Assembly: GCA_034435955.1 (NCBI GenBank)
Contig: DAOTWA010000013.1
Span: 18,200-82,199, forward strand
Direction: 5' to 3'
Origin: DAOTWA01 sp034435955
Lineage (GTDB): Bacteria > Chloroflexota > Anaerolineae > Anaerolineales > Anaerolineaceae
DNA: 64,000 bases
Position 1 is the first letter of the stretch, and each line of letters starts with the position of its first letter. The notes under the pieces were generated by a model, which had not been told where the DNA came from, searched no databases, and saw only the letters and a list, made by a program, of their open reading frames with translations. The position numbers and the translations under genes are program-made. Below are positions 54,198 through 62,180 of this stretch, in pieces.

Positions 54198-54491
54198 TCA
54201 AGGGACCGGGTCAAATCCCCCCGGGTTAAAAGGATTGCAGCGCAAAACGCGCCAGATAGCCATCCAACCACCTTTGAGAGCCCCATATTTATAGATCGCT
54301 TGATAGCCGTAGTGGGAGCAGGTCGGGTAAAAACGGCAGGTGTTGGGAGGCAAAGCCGGAGATACGACCTTTTGGTAAAGACGGATAAGGGCTAATAATG
54401 GCCATCGAGCTAAAGTGGTCGGTTTCACCGGCAGATCCCTCAGTCGAGGTTCGCTCGGATACTCATCGTTAGAATGAACGTGTTCCCACAT
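54198..54491 (-). CDS. yidD: Membrane protein insertion efficiency factor YidD
   Basis: 97 residues. The YidD core is clear: ALIRLYQKVVSPALPPNTCRFYPTCSHYGYQAIYKYGALKGG, with the conserved Cys pair, then RVLRCNPFNPGGFDPVP at the end. It carries a 25-residue N-terminal extension that may not all be real; the ATG at 54491 is 5 bp after the rnpA stop, which supports it. Helps YidC insert membrane proteins. Confidence 0.94.
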   Translation of the reverse strand: MWEHVHSNDEYPSEPRLRDLPVKPTTLARWPLLALIRLYQKVVSPALPPNTCRFYPTCSHYGYQAIYKYGALKGGWMAIWRVLRCNPFNPGGFDPVP

Positions 54492-54496
54492 CTATG

Positions 54497-54835
54497 TCAA
54501 TCACGCAACAATTGTGCCCGCCGCATCAGTTCCAGCACGGCGGCTTGAGTCTGTTCGAATGTCGCCTCGACCATGGGGCGACGGGCAAACAGTAAAACAT
54601 CCCAGCCAGGTGAAATGCGCTCAAGGTTCACCTGCACCGCGGCGCGGATCAGCCGTTTTGCCCGGTTGCGTTTCACCGCGCCTCCCACTCCCCGCCCCGC
54701 CGCGATTCCCACACGGGAGACTTCCATCCCATTTGGCCTCACAACTAACACGATAAGCGGGTGTGCATATGACTTGCCGTTCTGCCGCACCCGCTTGAAG
54801 TCAGTCGACCGGGTCAGACGAAACTTGCGCTCCAA
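54497..54835 (-). CDS. rnpA: Ribonuclease P protein component
   Basis: 112 residues. RnpA supports the catalytic RNase P RNA in trimming tRNA 5' ends. Motifs: FRLTRSTDFKRVRQNGKSYAHPL, then SRVGIAAGRGVGGAVKRNRAKRLIRAA with the RNR signature. Start at 54835, 135 bp behind rpmH; no ORF or strong structure is visible in that gap. Standard rpmH-rnpA-yidD order. Confidence 0.95.
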   Translation of the reverse strand: MERKFRLTRSTDFKRVRQNGKSYAHPLIVLVVRPNGMEVSRVGIAAGRGVGGAVKRNRAKRLIRAAVQVNLERISPGWDVLLFARRPMVEATFEQTQAAVLELMRRAQLLRD

Positions 54836-54970
54836 CCCTCAGCCCGCCGATATCCCTTCGGTTCGGGCTTCCCGCTGCGGTAACAGCCGCATCCGAACAA
54901 ACCCGATAAACGAACCACAACCTGCACCCGAAAGACAGAAGGAGGCCCGCCGGCCGTTTACTCACCGCCG

Positions 54971-55141
54971 TTACCAGCGGACCTTTTTGACGTGGTTGTT
55001 GGCCCGCACGGTCAGGCGGTAACGACCCTTCAGCCGCCGGCGTTTCAGAACGGCGCGGCCGTCAGCCGTCGCCATGCGCGCGCGGAAACCGTGCACGCGT
55101 ACGCGCCGCCGAATTTTTGGTTGATAAGTCCGTTTTGGCAT
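54971..55141 (-). CDS. rpmH: Ribosomal protein L34 with C-terminal extension
   Basis: 56 residues. The L34 core is exact: PKRTYQPKIRRRVRVHGFRARM, then ATADGRAVLKRRRLKGRYRLT. L34 usually ends there at about 44-46 residues; this one continues for about a dozen (VRANNHVKKVRW). ATG at 55141; a GAGGAAGAAGG stretch lies just upstream. It leads the rpmH-rnpA-yidD cluster. A minus-strand TATAAT is present near 55199-55204, about 58 bases upstream of the start. Confidence 0.95.
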   Translation of the reverse strand: MPKRTYQPKIRRRVRVHGFRARMATADGRAVLKRRRLKGRYRLTVRANNHVKKVRW

Positions 55142-55358
55142 CCTTCTTCCTCATAATTGCAATGGTATTAGAGGTATTTTCCTCAGACAAGTGTTATATT
55201 ATACCGCAACGTGTCTTTCCATAAAAGGTCTCGTGCCCAGAATGGAATTTTTGAAAATCACGAATTGGTATACAATTGGGCTGTCATGAAGGACCTGGGT
55301 GGGGTGCAATGGGTGTAAGAATGATCTGGAACGGATCCTACGCGAAATAGTTTCCCTC

Positions 55359-55387
55359 TTGGTAAAAGGATAACTTGATAATATAAT
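55359..55387 (+). promoter_or_regulatory. Predicted promoter of the APC-permease operon
   Basis: TTGGTA (55359-55364), a 17-bp spacer and a perfect TATAAT (55382-55387), with transcription expected near 55394. The gene start at 55409 is preceded by GAGGT. The rest of the 267-bp gap to rpmH contains no DnaA box or known RNA. Confidence 0.6.
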
Positions 55388-55408
55388 CTACTCTTTCGAG
55401 GTAGATAT

Positions 55409-56998
55409 ATGGCAATCGCTGCTGAACAAAAAGAAACGATAGAAAAACTGGAATTGCGTCGAGAAGTCACCGTCTGGGGCTCCTTCATGTGGGGATACGC
55501 CGACGTAGGAGCCGATATTTATGCGGCATTAGGTATCGTGATCGCTTCCGCCATGGGTTGGTCTCCATTGGCCTTTGCAATTGCCGGTGTGATTTATGTG
55601 ATGATTGGTTTGGCATTTACCGAACTGGCTTCATCGTATCCCGTAGCTGGGGGAGGGCATTATTATTCTTTGCGTGGTTTAGGAGACATCTGGGGGTTCA
55701 TCGCCGGCATTGGATTAATCCTCGATTACACAATTGATATCGCCTTGTTTGCTGTTGCATCCACGGGCTATATTAATTTCTTCATTCCTTTCATACGTGA
55801 TTTTAAAATCACCATTGGACCATTGGTCAACATCAATCCGCTGTGGGCCCTCGAAGCCGTTATTGCCATTGCAATGTTAGCCATCCTGAATTTACGAGGA
55901 GTCAAAGAATCTTCAAGATTTAATGAGGTGCTTGGCGCTTTCGATCTGGTGATCGAATCATCCATTATCATTACGGGCTTCTTGTTCGCCTGGCGGCCGG
56001 AGTTCCTGGCCTGGCAATGGAAATTCCAGGCGCCGACCCTGTCCCAATTCCTCTATGGCTCCTCACTGGCTATCATCTCTTTCGTGGGTCTCGAGTCGAT
56101 CAGCCAGGCCGCCCAGGAGACGCGCCGACCCGCGACCATTATCCCCCGCACCTCATTGACCCTGATCTTCACTGTTCTTATTTACGCCCTTTCATTCTCC
56201 ACCCTCAGTCTCGGCATCTTACCCTGGCAGTTAATTGCAACCCGCGAAGGGGATCCAATTGCTACTTTGGCCAGTAATATTCCATATATTGGTATGCTTG
56301 CCGGTCCGCTCACCGCTTTACTGGGCGCCACCATCTTGCTCACTTCTGCCAATTCCGGCATCATGGGAGTTTCACGGCTCATCTTTTCGATGAGCCATTT
56401 TCACCTGGCCAGCGAATGGTTTAATAAGGTGCACCGTAAATACCGGACACCCATTAATGCAATTATCGGCTTTAGCCTGGTAGGCATCCTTTTGACCATT
56501 TTCTCTTTTCTGACCCCGCGCGCGTTGGATACCCTTGGCAATCTTTACGCCATCGGCGCTTCCATGGGCTACACTTTGGTCTTTATCTCCCTTATTCGGC
56601 TGCGATTTGTCGATCCCTATTCCCCTCGCCCCTACCATGTCCCCGGAAATATTAAGTGGAAACGTAAGGACGGCACCATTGTCCAGGTCCCGGTTATCGG
56701 TTTCTTGGGATTCTTGGGGGTATTTTCATTGTTCATAGTGGTATTGGCCACTCACGATATCGGCCGAATTTTTGGCCCAATCTGGATTGTCGCCTGCTTG
56801 ATTTATTACATTGTCTATCGTAAGAGGAATAAGCTTCCGGTGTTCGGCAGTGTTCCTCATGATTGGGAGAAAGAACAGGTCCAGGTTCTAACCAGTGCAG
56901 AAGAATATGAGCTTGTGGAACAATACAAACAGGCTTTGATCCACAGGGATAGGGAACGTGGGATAAAATCGCGCTGGGCCGAAGAAGAAATAGAATGA
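55409..56998 (+). CDS. APC-superfamily amino acid/cation permease
   Basis: 529 residues with about twelve membrane helices. The first helix is broken in the APC manner (FMWGYADVGADIYAALG, residues around 25-42), followed by a TELASSYPVAGGGHYYSLRGLGD loop typical of amino-acid permeases. A charged cytoplasmic tail of about 60 residues follows the last helix. The substrate is not clear: amino acids are the default, but the downstream RCK-type proteins suggest a cation, as in the KimA branch. ATGA overlap with the next gene. Codon use is visibly more AT-rich than in neighbouring operons. Confidence 0.88.
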   Translation: MAIAAEQKETIEKLELRREVTVWGSFMWGYADVGADIYAALGIVIASAMGWSPLAFAIAGVIYVMIGLAFTELASSYPVAGGGHYYSLRGLGDIWGFIAGIGLILDYTIDIALFAVASTGYINFFIPFIRDFKITIGPLVNINPLWALEAVIAIAMLAILNLRGVKESSRFNEVLGAFDLVIESSIIITGFLFAWRPEFLAWQWKFQAPTLSQFLYGSSLAIISFVGLESISQAAQETRRPATIIPRTSLTLIFTVLIYALSFSTLSLGILPWQLIATREGDPIATLASNIPYIGMLAGPLTALLGATILLTSANSGIMGVSRLIFSMSHFHLASEWFNKVHRKYRTPINAIIGFSLVGILLTIFSFLTPRALDTLGNLYAIGASMGYTLVFISLIRLRFVDPYSPRPYHVPGNIKWKRKDGTIVQVPVIGFLGFLGVFSLFIVVLATHDIGRIFGPIWIVACLIYYIVYRKRNKLPVFGSVPHDWEKEQVQVLTSAEEYELVEQYKQALIHRDRERGIKSRWAEEEIE

Positions 56999-57249
56999 AA
57001 CCACGAAAACTTGTCCCGCCTCCCGAAACAGTGACCTGGCAGGATGGTTATCGCTTTGTCTTGGGTGTGTTGAGCCTCGTGCTTGGCTTTGCAATCCTGA
57101 TACGCTCTATCCTGGCGGGCATAATTACTCCACCCTCTATCTTATTGGGAGTGCTGTTTATTGCCTTCGGTGTTTATCGCTTGTATGTAGGAGTGGTCCG
57201 TTATCAGCAATATCGCGCTATCCATCAAAAAAGTCATAAAAACGGATAA
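56995..57249 (+). CDS. Small two-helix membrane protein of the permease operon
   Basis: 84 residues, two membrane helices (about 20-40 and 46-66) with basic ends (KPRKLV and HQKSHKNG). Its ATG overlaps the permease stop (ATGA), which argues for a small subunit or modulator of that transporter. I recognise no family. The stress-protein gene begins 9 bp downstream. Confidence 0.7.
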   Translation: MKPRKLVPPPETVTWQDGYRFVLGVLSLVLGFAILIRSILAGIITPPSILLGVLFIAFGVYRLYVGVVRYQQYRAIHQKSHKNG

Positions 57250-57258
57250 GGCCTTATT

Positions 57259-58053
57259 ATGTGCAACGATTTATTCCGTCAAAAAAGGAACCATGAGCGG
57301 CTATTCATCATGGTTTCCGTCACAATTTTCCTCCTGTTGGTAATGAGCACCTTGATGCCGCCGACCGTCTCCGATGCAGCGAGCCCATATCAACCCGCCA
57401 GTCCCACTCCTCCACCGCCGGTCAATTCCCACCCGGGTCAGGCGATATTCAACCCAATAGGCATCGGGCTGGCGTTATCCTTTATTATTCTGATGTTGAA
57501 TCTGTTCCGCTGGATGTTCCGCGTACCGCCTCAGATGCCCTACACGGTAGCAAAGGCGCGCCAGTCCATCGCCGCAATCCGCAAAATCCTGGTGCCCACG
57601 CGCGAGGAGGTCGCCTCGGAAAGGGCTGTGGAGCTAGCCTGCCGACTGGGCGAAGCCCAGCAAGCCGAGATCATTCTTACTTATGTGATCGAAGTGCCCT
57701 ACACCCTCTCGATGGATACACCGCTGCCCAGTGCGGAGGCTAAAGCCCAGGAGGCTATCAGAACGGCGCGCTTCATCGTCGAGCAGCACGGGCTGCAGGT
57801 TAAACCCAAACTGATCCACCACCGCACCGTGTGGGGCGGTATTCTGGCCGTGGCCAGAGAAGAACTGGTAGACGCGATTGTAATGAGCGTCCATAGCGGT
57901 TTCATGGAAGGGGTAAGCGGTACTGCGAATGAGGTCGTCAAGCGCGCCGAATGTGAGGTTATTTTGGATCGCGTCCCACCGCGGACAGCACCGCTGAGAT
58001 CCAATCATCAAGTTGCCGAGCTGGTTAAAGTCGAAAGGGAAATTAGCATATGA
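57259..58053 (+). CDS. Membrane-anchored universal stress protein
   Basis: 264 residues. Two hydrophobic segments (about 16-34 and 70-90) bracket a Pro/Ser-rich loop (YQPASPTPPPP), so the N-terminus forms a hairpin or signal-plus-anchor. The cytoplasmic part is a UspA fold: IRKILVPTREEVASERAVELACRLGE, a central TVWGGILAVAREELVDAIVMSVHSG, and GTANEVVKRAECEVIL, which corresponds to the usual G-S-x-(9)-S ATP-binding loop but with an altered pattern. USPs are normally soluble. Start uncertain; the internal ATG at 57310 is an alternative. ATGA overlap with the next gene. Confidence 0.82.
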   Translation: MCNDLFRQKRNHERLFIMVSVTIFLLLVMSTLMPPTVSDAASPYQPASPTPPPPVNSHPGQAIFNPIGIGLALSFIILMLNLFRWMFRVPPQMPYTVAKARQSIAAIRKILVPTREEVASERAVELACRLGEAQQAEIILTYVIEVPYTLSMDTPLPSAEAKAQEAIRTARFIVEQHGLQVKPKLIHHRTVWGGILAVAREELVDAIVMSVHSGFMEGVSGTANEVVKRAECEVILDRVPPRTAPLRSNHQVAELVKVEREISI

Positions 58054-58292
58054 TCGTCCAGAAACATGTGCGTCTCACATACCCGGCTCATCTCTTGAAC
58101 CAGCCTTTGATTTATAATTTAATCAAGCGTTTCGACCTGGTTACAAATATTCTGAAGGCCCAGGTGATGACGGATACCGGCTGGCTGGAAGTGATCGTCA
58201 GCGGTGAGGCGGATAAAATCCAGCAAGGATTGGATTGGATCACCTCTCAGGGCGTCCAGGTCGAAATGATTGAAAACACGGAGGGAAAATGA
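58050..58292 (+). CDS. NIL-domain protein
   Basis: 80 residues forming a single NIL domain: RLTYPAHLLNQPLIYNLIKRFDLVTNIL, then TGWLEVIVSGEADKIQQGLDWITSQGVQVE. NIL domains are small ferredoxin-like folds found at the end of methionine ABC transporter ATPases, where they bind the amino acid and inhibit transport. A standalone copy linked by ATGA overlaps on both sides suggests a ligand-sensing regulator of the permease. The ligand is inferred, not shown. Confidence 0.82.
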   Translation: MIVQKHVRLTYPAHLLNQPLIYNLIKRFDLVTNILKAQVMTDTGWLEVIVSGEADKIQQGLDWITSQGVQVEMIENTEGK

Positions 58293-58693
58293 ATATCGTT
58301 ATCCTTGGCTGCGGCCGTACAGGGTCGTATTTGGCCAAGAAAATGGTGATGGAGGGCCACCAGGTCAGCGTGGTGGATAGCAACCGTACTTCCTTTGCTT
58401 TGCTTGGACCTGACTTTGCTGGTGAACTGATTCTGGGCACCGGCATTGATGAGGATGTGCTCATCCGCGCTGGCATCGAAAATGCAGATGCTTTTGTCGC
58501 GGTCACGAATCATGAAAACACAAACCTCATGGCAGCGCAGGTGGCCAAATATACCTTCCAGGTGCCACGCGCTATTTGCCGGGTTGAAGACCCCGCCCGG
58601 CAGGAGATATACCGCAATCTAGGCCTGGAGATCATCTGCCACACCATCTGGGAAGTCGCCAAAGTAGATGAAATCCTCGCCCAGGATAAATAA
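58289..58693 (+). CDS. TrkA/RCK N-domain nucleotide-binding protein (N only)
   Basis: 134 residues, a single RCK N-domain: IVILGCGRTGSYLAKKMVMEGHQVSVVD is the Rossmann glycine loop with the terminal Asp that binds the NAD ribose. LGTGIDEDVLIRAGIENADAFVAV and ICRVEDPARQEIYRNLG follow. It lacks the RCK C-domain. Such proteins gate potassium channels and transporters in response to NAD(H), ATP or ADP. It is linked by ATGA overlap to the NIL gene and 12 bp from a full-length partner. Confidence 0.92.
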   Translation: MNIVILGCGRTGSYLAKKMVMEGHQVSVVDSNRTSFALLGPDFAGELILGTGIDEDVLIRAGIENADAFVAVTNHENTNLMAAQVAKYTFQVPRAICRVEDPARQEIYRNLGLEIICHTIWEVAKVDEILAQDK

Positions 58694-58705
58694 GAGAGGT
58701 GCATC

Positions 58706-59383
58706 ATGTATATCATCATTGTCGGTGGTGGCAAAGTTGGTTATTATCTGGCAAAATCCTTGATAGAAAGCAACCATGAGGTGCTGGTAATCGAAAAGGA
58801 TCCCCAGCGCGTAAACGTGCTGAATACCGAGTTGGGGGTGAGCATTCTGGAAGGAGACGGCAGCGATGTGACCTTCCTGGAACAGGCCGGTGCCTCTCGC
58901 GCGAACGTGGTCATCGCCGTAACCGGTGATGATGAGGACAACCTGGTCGTATGTCAGATCGCCAAACACAAGTTCAACGTAGCGCGCACCATCGCCCGCC
59001 TGAACAACCCCAAGAACCGGAAAGTCTTCCGGCAGTTGGGCATCGACGTGACCGTCTCCAGCACCGAGCTGATCCTCTCTCAGATCGAGCAGTCCATCCC
59101 CGCCCATCTTCTGGTGCACCTGATGACCTTGCGCAATGCGGGCATCCATGTGATCGAGGTCGAGGTGCCGGCTGATTCACCGGCGATCGGCAAACCCCTG
59201 CGGGAATTGGGCATCCCTGCAGATTGCATCTTTTCTCTGGTGGTGCGTGAGGGCAAGGAGAGCATTATCCCGTCCGGCGATACGATGCTGCAAACCGGAG
59301 ATCACGTCCTGGCTGTGGCCAGCGAACAGGGTGAGGCAGCCCTCCGCCAGATTGTTTTCGGTGAAAAAGTCAACCAACCATAA
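58706..59383 (+). CDS. trkA: TrkA-type protein with RCK N and C domains
   Basis: 225 residues: an N-domain with IIIVGGGKVGYYLAKSL and LVIEKDPQ, and EGDGSDVTFLEQAGASRANVVIAVTGDDE, then an RCK C-domain (about 140-218) with VEVPADSPAIGKPLRELGIP and LQTGDHVLAVAS. It is the usual cytoplasmic gate of Trk/Ktr potassium uptake. No TrkH/KtrB membrane subunit is in the window, so the APC permease six genes upstream is the obvious partner. GAGAGGT precedes the ATG. Confidence 0.92.
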   Translation: MYIIIVGGGKVGYYLAKSLIESNHEVLVIEKDPQRVNVLNTELGVSILEGDGSDVTFLEQAGASRANVVIAVTGDDEDNLVVCQIAKHKFNVARTIARLNNPKNRKVFRQLGIDVTVSSTELILSQIEQSIPAHLLVHLMTLRNAGIHVIEVEVPADSPAIGKPLRELGIPADCIFSLVVREGKESIIPSGDTMLQTGDHVLAVASEQGEAALRQIVFGEKVNQP

Positions 59384-59458
59384 CCCTGGGCAGTGAAGGT
59401 TTTGGCCCTCCCTGAACTTCTGAGGCGGAAGCATTCATTTTATGAAAATTTAGAAGTC

Positions 59459-59481
59459 GGCCTGCGCGGCTGGCCGCTTTT
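59459..59481 (+). terminator. Weak candidate terminator after trkA
   Basis: CGGCC pairs with GGCCG across a 9-base loop, followed by CTTTTCG. The stem is short, so this is tentative. Confidence 0.25.
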
Positions 59482-59483
59482 CG

Positions 59484-60341
59484 TCATCCGCCGGGAACGC
59501 CGCGGATGTTCTGATCGCCGCTCGCCTCAGCGATGACCCCCTGAGCTTTGAGCGCCTCGAGCGCGCGGCGGCGCAGTTCGATGGCCAGCCTTTCCCGCAT
59601 CGAGGGGCGCGTTCTGGCCATCAGGCGCACCAAAACTGCGCTGTCTACCAGGCCGACCCATCCCCGCACCTCGGGTTCCCCAAGCAGTAAGTCCTTCCAA
59701 TTTTTATCCTGTTTCAACTCACTGGCCACCTTTTCTAACACACGCAGCACCCCGCTTACATCTCCCCCGAAAGCGACGCTGAAATCTACCACCGCCGTCG
59801 CCCAATCCCGACTCTGATTGGTCAGCGCGCGAATATCTCCATTGGGGATGATCTGCAAAGCGCCGGTCCAGTCACGCAGATACGTGGCGCGCAGTGTGAT
59901 GCGCTCTACCGTGCCGCTCATCGCTCCCACCGTCACCACTTCGCCCACCTTATACTGATTCTCAAGCAATATTAATGTGCCGCTGATAAAATCCTTTATG
60001 AGCGACTGTGCGCCGAGCGAGATAGCCAGGCCAGCTACCCCTGCGCCCGCCAGGAGGGGCGTGATATTGATGTCCAGCGCCAGCAATGCTTCGGCGATAG
60101 CCAGCGCCAGGATCAGAACCACCATTGCGCTGCGCATGACTTGAAGCAAGGTGCGCATGCTCGCCAGACGCGCCTCATCCGTTTCAAGGCGGGAAAGCTG
60201 TTTCCCTAACCGGTTGGACAACAACGCGAGACCCCGCAACGCCGCCGCCGTCAGTACAAGGATGAAAACAAGCTTCGCCAGAGCGGTGATGGTGGCGGGA
60301 GATAACCAGGAAGGTAAACGTATCGGCGTCGGATATTCCAT
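59484..60341 (-). CDS. Small mechanosensitive channel (MscS family)
   Basis: 285 residues from the ATG at 60341, which follows GAGGAGGCAAAG. Three membrane helices: the pore helix GAGVAGLAISLGAQSLIKDFISG has the Ala/Gly pattern of MscS, then the beta domain LENQYKVGEVVTVGAMSGTVERITLRATYLRD and IPNGDI. MscS opens under membrane tension to release solutes at osmotic downshift. The gene is convergent with the permease operon, which also handles solutes; that link is positional. Confidence 0.93.
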   Translation of the reverse strand: MEYPTPIRLPSWLSPATITALAKLVFILVLTAAALRGLALLSNRLGKQLSRLETDEARLASMRTLLQVMRSAMVVLILALAIAEALLALDINITPLLAGAGVAGLAISLGAQSLIKDFISGTLILLENQYKVGEVVTVGAMSGTVERITLRATYLRDWTGALQIIPNGDIRALTNQSRDWATAVVDFSVAFGGDVSGVLRVLEKVASELKQDKNWKDLLLGEPEVRGWVGLVDSAVLVRLMARTRPSMRERLAIELRRRALEALKAQGVIAEASGDQNIRGVPGG

Positions 60342-60509
60342 CTTTGCCTCCTCGGGCGGCGTTAATTGAGAGAACGCTATCCTCAATGGATCACGGACTG
60401 AGGACAATCCGGGAAGGAGTTGATCCCATGTCCTGGATGCCTTCCAAAGGATTATAATAAATTTCTCTTTGCAGATAACGTACAGGTTCAGGTTAAGGAG
60501 AATAATGCC

Positions 60510-60707
60510 ATGTTGCGCGATATCGGGGCTCCAGAACTGCTGATCATATTGTTTCTCGTGGTCCTGCTATTTGGAGTAGGACGGATCAGCAAGGTGTTCG
60601 GTGAGCTGGGGAGCGGCATCCGCGCTTTTCGCCAGGGACTGCAAGGCGATAAAAAGGATGCCGAGAGCGGAGAGGAAACCATTGAAGATAAGCCCAAGTC
60701 GGAATAA
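60510..60707 (+). CDS. tatA: Twin-arginine translocase subunit TatA-like
   Basis: 65 residues from the ATG at 60510 (AAGGAGAATA upstream). It has one short membrane helix (APELLIILFLVVLLFGVGRISKV), then the amphipathic helix FGELGSGIRAFRQGL and an acidic tail, the TatA/E form. The helix lacks the usual polar Gln/Glu but the LFG hinge is present. A minus/plus AT element (ATTATAATAA at 60451) may hold the promoter. The tatB-like gene follows after 53 bp; no tatC is near. Confidence 0.88.
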   Translation: MLRDIGAPELLIILFLVVLLFGVGRISKVFGELGSGIRAFRQGLQGDKKDAESGEETIEDKPKSE

Positions 60708-60760
60708 TGACCTGATCTTGTCTCATTACCTGTACCGTTGATTGAGATCTGAAAGGTAGC

Positions 60761-61225
60761 ATGGAAATCTTCGGCATCGGGTTGCCCGAGCTGCTCCTAA
60801 TCCTACTGATCATGTTGGTCGTCCTGGGACCGCGCGACATGGTCAAAGCCGGCCAGAAGCTGGGTAAAGTGATCCGCCAGGTCATCACTTCGGATGCCTG
60901 GAGGACGATGATGAACGCTTCGCGTGAGATACGCGAACTGCCCACCAAAATGGTGCGCGAGGCCGGCCTGGAAGAAGATCTGGTAGAGCTCAGACGGCAA
61001 ACCCGCGAACTGGTTGAGCCGCTCAATGAAGAGCTCCGCAAGATCAACGAACCGCCCAAGTTGGAAGCGGCTTCTCAATCGGATCTACCTCAAACTTTCG
61101 CATCGGACGGTAAAAGCCAGGCAGCAACCGTTGATGAGGAAAATATAAAGGATTCCAGAAACGCCCTGCCGCCGTCTTCATCAGCCGATGCGGACCAACC
61201 CCCGTCTCCCCGGCAGATTAAATGA
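60761..61225 (+). CDS. tatB: TatB-like Tat translocase subunit
   Basis: 154 residues: the start MEIFGIGLPELLLILLIMLVVLGPRDMVKAGQKLGK is the TatA/B membrane helix and hinge with the GP pair typical of TatB. A long amphipathic helix (about 38-95) and a charged, Ser-rich tail follow. With tatA it should form two of the three Tat subunits for exporting folded proteins. Its stop overlaps the ldh start in ATGA. Confidence 0.85.
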   Translation: MEIFGIGLPELLLILLIMLVVLGPRDMVKAGQKLGKVIRQVITSDAWRTMMNASREIRELPTKMVREAGLEEDLVELRRQTRELVEPLNEELRKINEPPKLEAASQSDLPQTFASDGKSQAATVDEENIKDSRNALPPSSSADADQPPSPRQIK

Positions 61226-62178
61226 CCGACGTTCACCCCCACCCTGTGCGTATCGCCATCGTTGGCGCAGGTAATGTGGGTGCCACGTTTGCCTATGCTT
61301 TGCTGCTGAGCGGCATGGCCTCAGAGATCGTGCTGATCGATAGCAATCAGGCCAAAGCCGAAGGCGAGGCCATGGACCTGAACCACGCCGCGCCCCTCAC
61401 CCAGCCTACCCGTGTGTGGGCCGGTTCCTTCGCTGATTGCGCAGGCGCGGCGGTCACCGTCATCACCGCCGGCTCAGCCCAGCGCCCTGGCGAAACCCGC
61501 CTTGATCTGGTGCAACGCAACGCCGCCATCTTCCGCAGCATCGTCGCGCAGATCGTGCACCATAATCCGCAGGGCATGCTTCTGGTGGCCACCAACCCCG
61601 TCGACGTTCTGACTTACGCCTCGTGGAAATTTTCGGGGCTGCCTTCCAGTCGCGTGATCGGCTCCGGCACCATCCTGGATACAGCCCGCTTCCGCCAGTT
61701 GCTGAGCGAATATTTCAAGGTCGATTCACGCAGCGTACACGCCTACGTCATCGGCGAGCACGGAGACAGCGAGGTGCCGCTTTGGTCCCTTGCCAATATT
61801 TCCGGAATGCGCTTGCCGGCTTTTTGCGCCGCCAACCAGCTTGGCTGCCGTCCCGAAGATCTGGAAGAGATCTTCAAACGCACCCGCGACGCTGCGTACC
61901 AAATCATCGAGCGCAAAGGAGCCACGTACTACGCCATCGCCGCCGGCCTGGTGCGCATCGTCGAGGCAATCCTGCGCGACCAGCGCACAGTGCTGACCGT
62001 CTCCTGCCTGGTGGAGGACTTTTACGGCATCAACGATGTCTATCTGTCCTTACCGGCCGTGGTGCACAGCGGCGGCGTGGAGCGGGTCCTGCGCCTCGAG
62101 CTGGCCGATGAAGAGATTGAAGGTCTTCGGCGTTCGGCCAGTATTCTCAAGTCGACCATCGAACAGATTCACCTCTAA
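61222..62178 (+). CDS. ldh: L-lactate dehydrogenase
   Basis: 318 residues. It has the NAD-binding loop VGAGNVGATFAYALLLSG with Asp in LIDSN, the substrate loop SAQRPGETRLDL (Gln as in lactate, not Arg as in malate enzymes), the catalytic His in IGEHGDSEVPLW, and IGSGTILDTARFR. It reduces pyruvate to lactate in fermentation. The start overlaps the tatB stop. Ends 2 bp from the converging alpha-glucosidase gene. Confidence 0.95.
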   Translation: MTDVHPHPVRIAIVGAGNVGATFAYALLLSGMASEIVLIDSNQAKAEGEAMDLNHAAPLTQPTRVWAGSFADCAGAAVTVITAGSAQRPGETRLDLVQRNAAIFRSIVAQIVHHNPQGMLLVATNPVDVLTYASWKFSGLPSSRVIGSGTILDTARFRQLLSEYFKVDSRSVHAYVIGEHGDSEVPLWSLANISGMRLPAFCAANQLGCRPEDLEEIFKRTRDAAYQIIERKGATYYAIAAGLVRIVEAILRDQRTVLTVSCLVEDFYGINDVYLSLPAVVHSGGVERVLRLELADEEIEGLRRSASILKSTIEQIHL

Positions 62179-62180
62179 AA

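Noticed and set aside
55142..55408. Possible replication origin next to rpmH
   Set aside because: AT-rich but without DnaA boxes or repeats; contents explained by divergent promoters.
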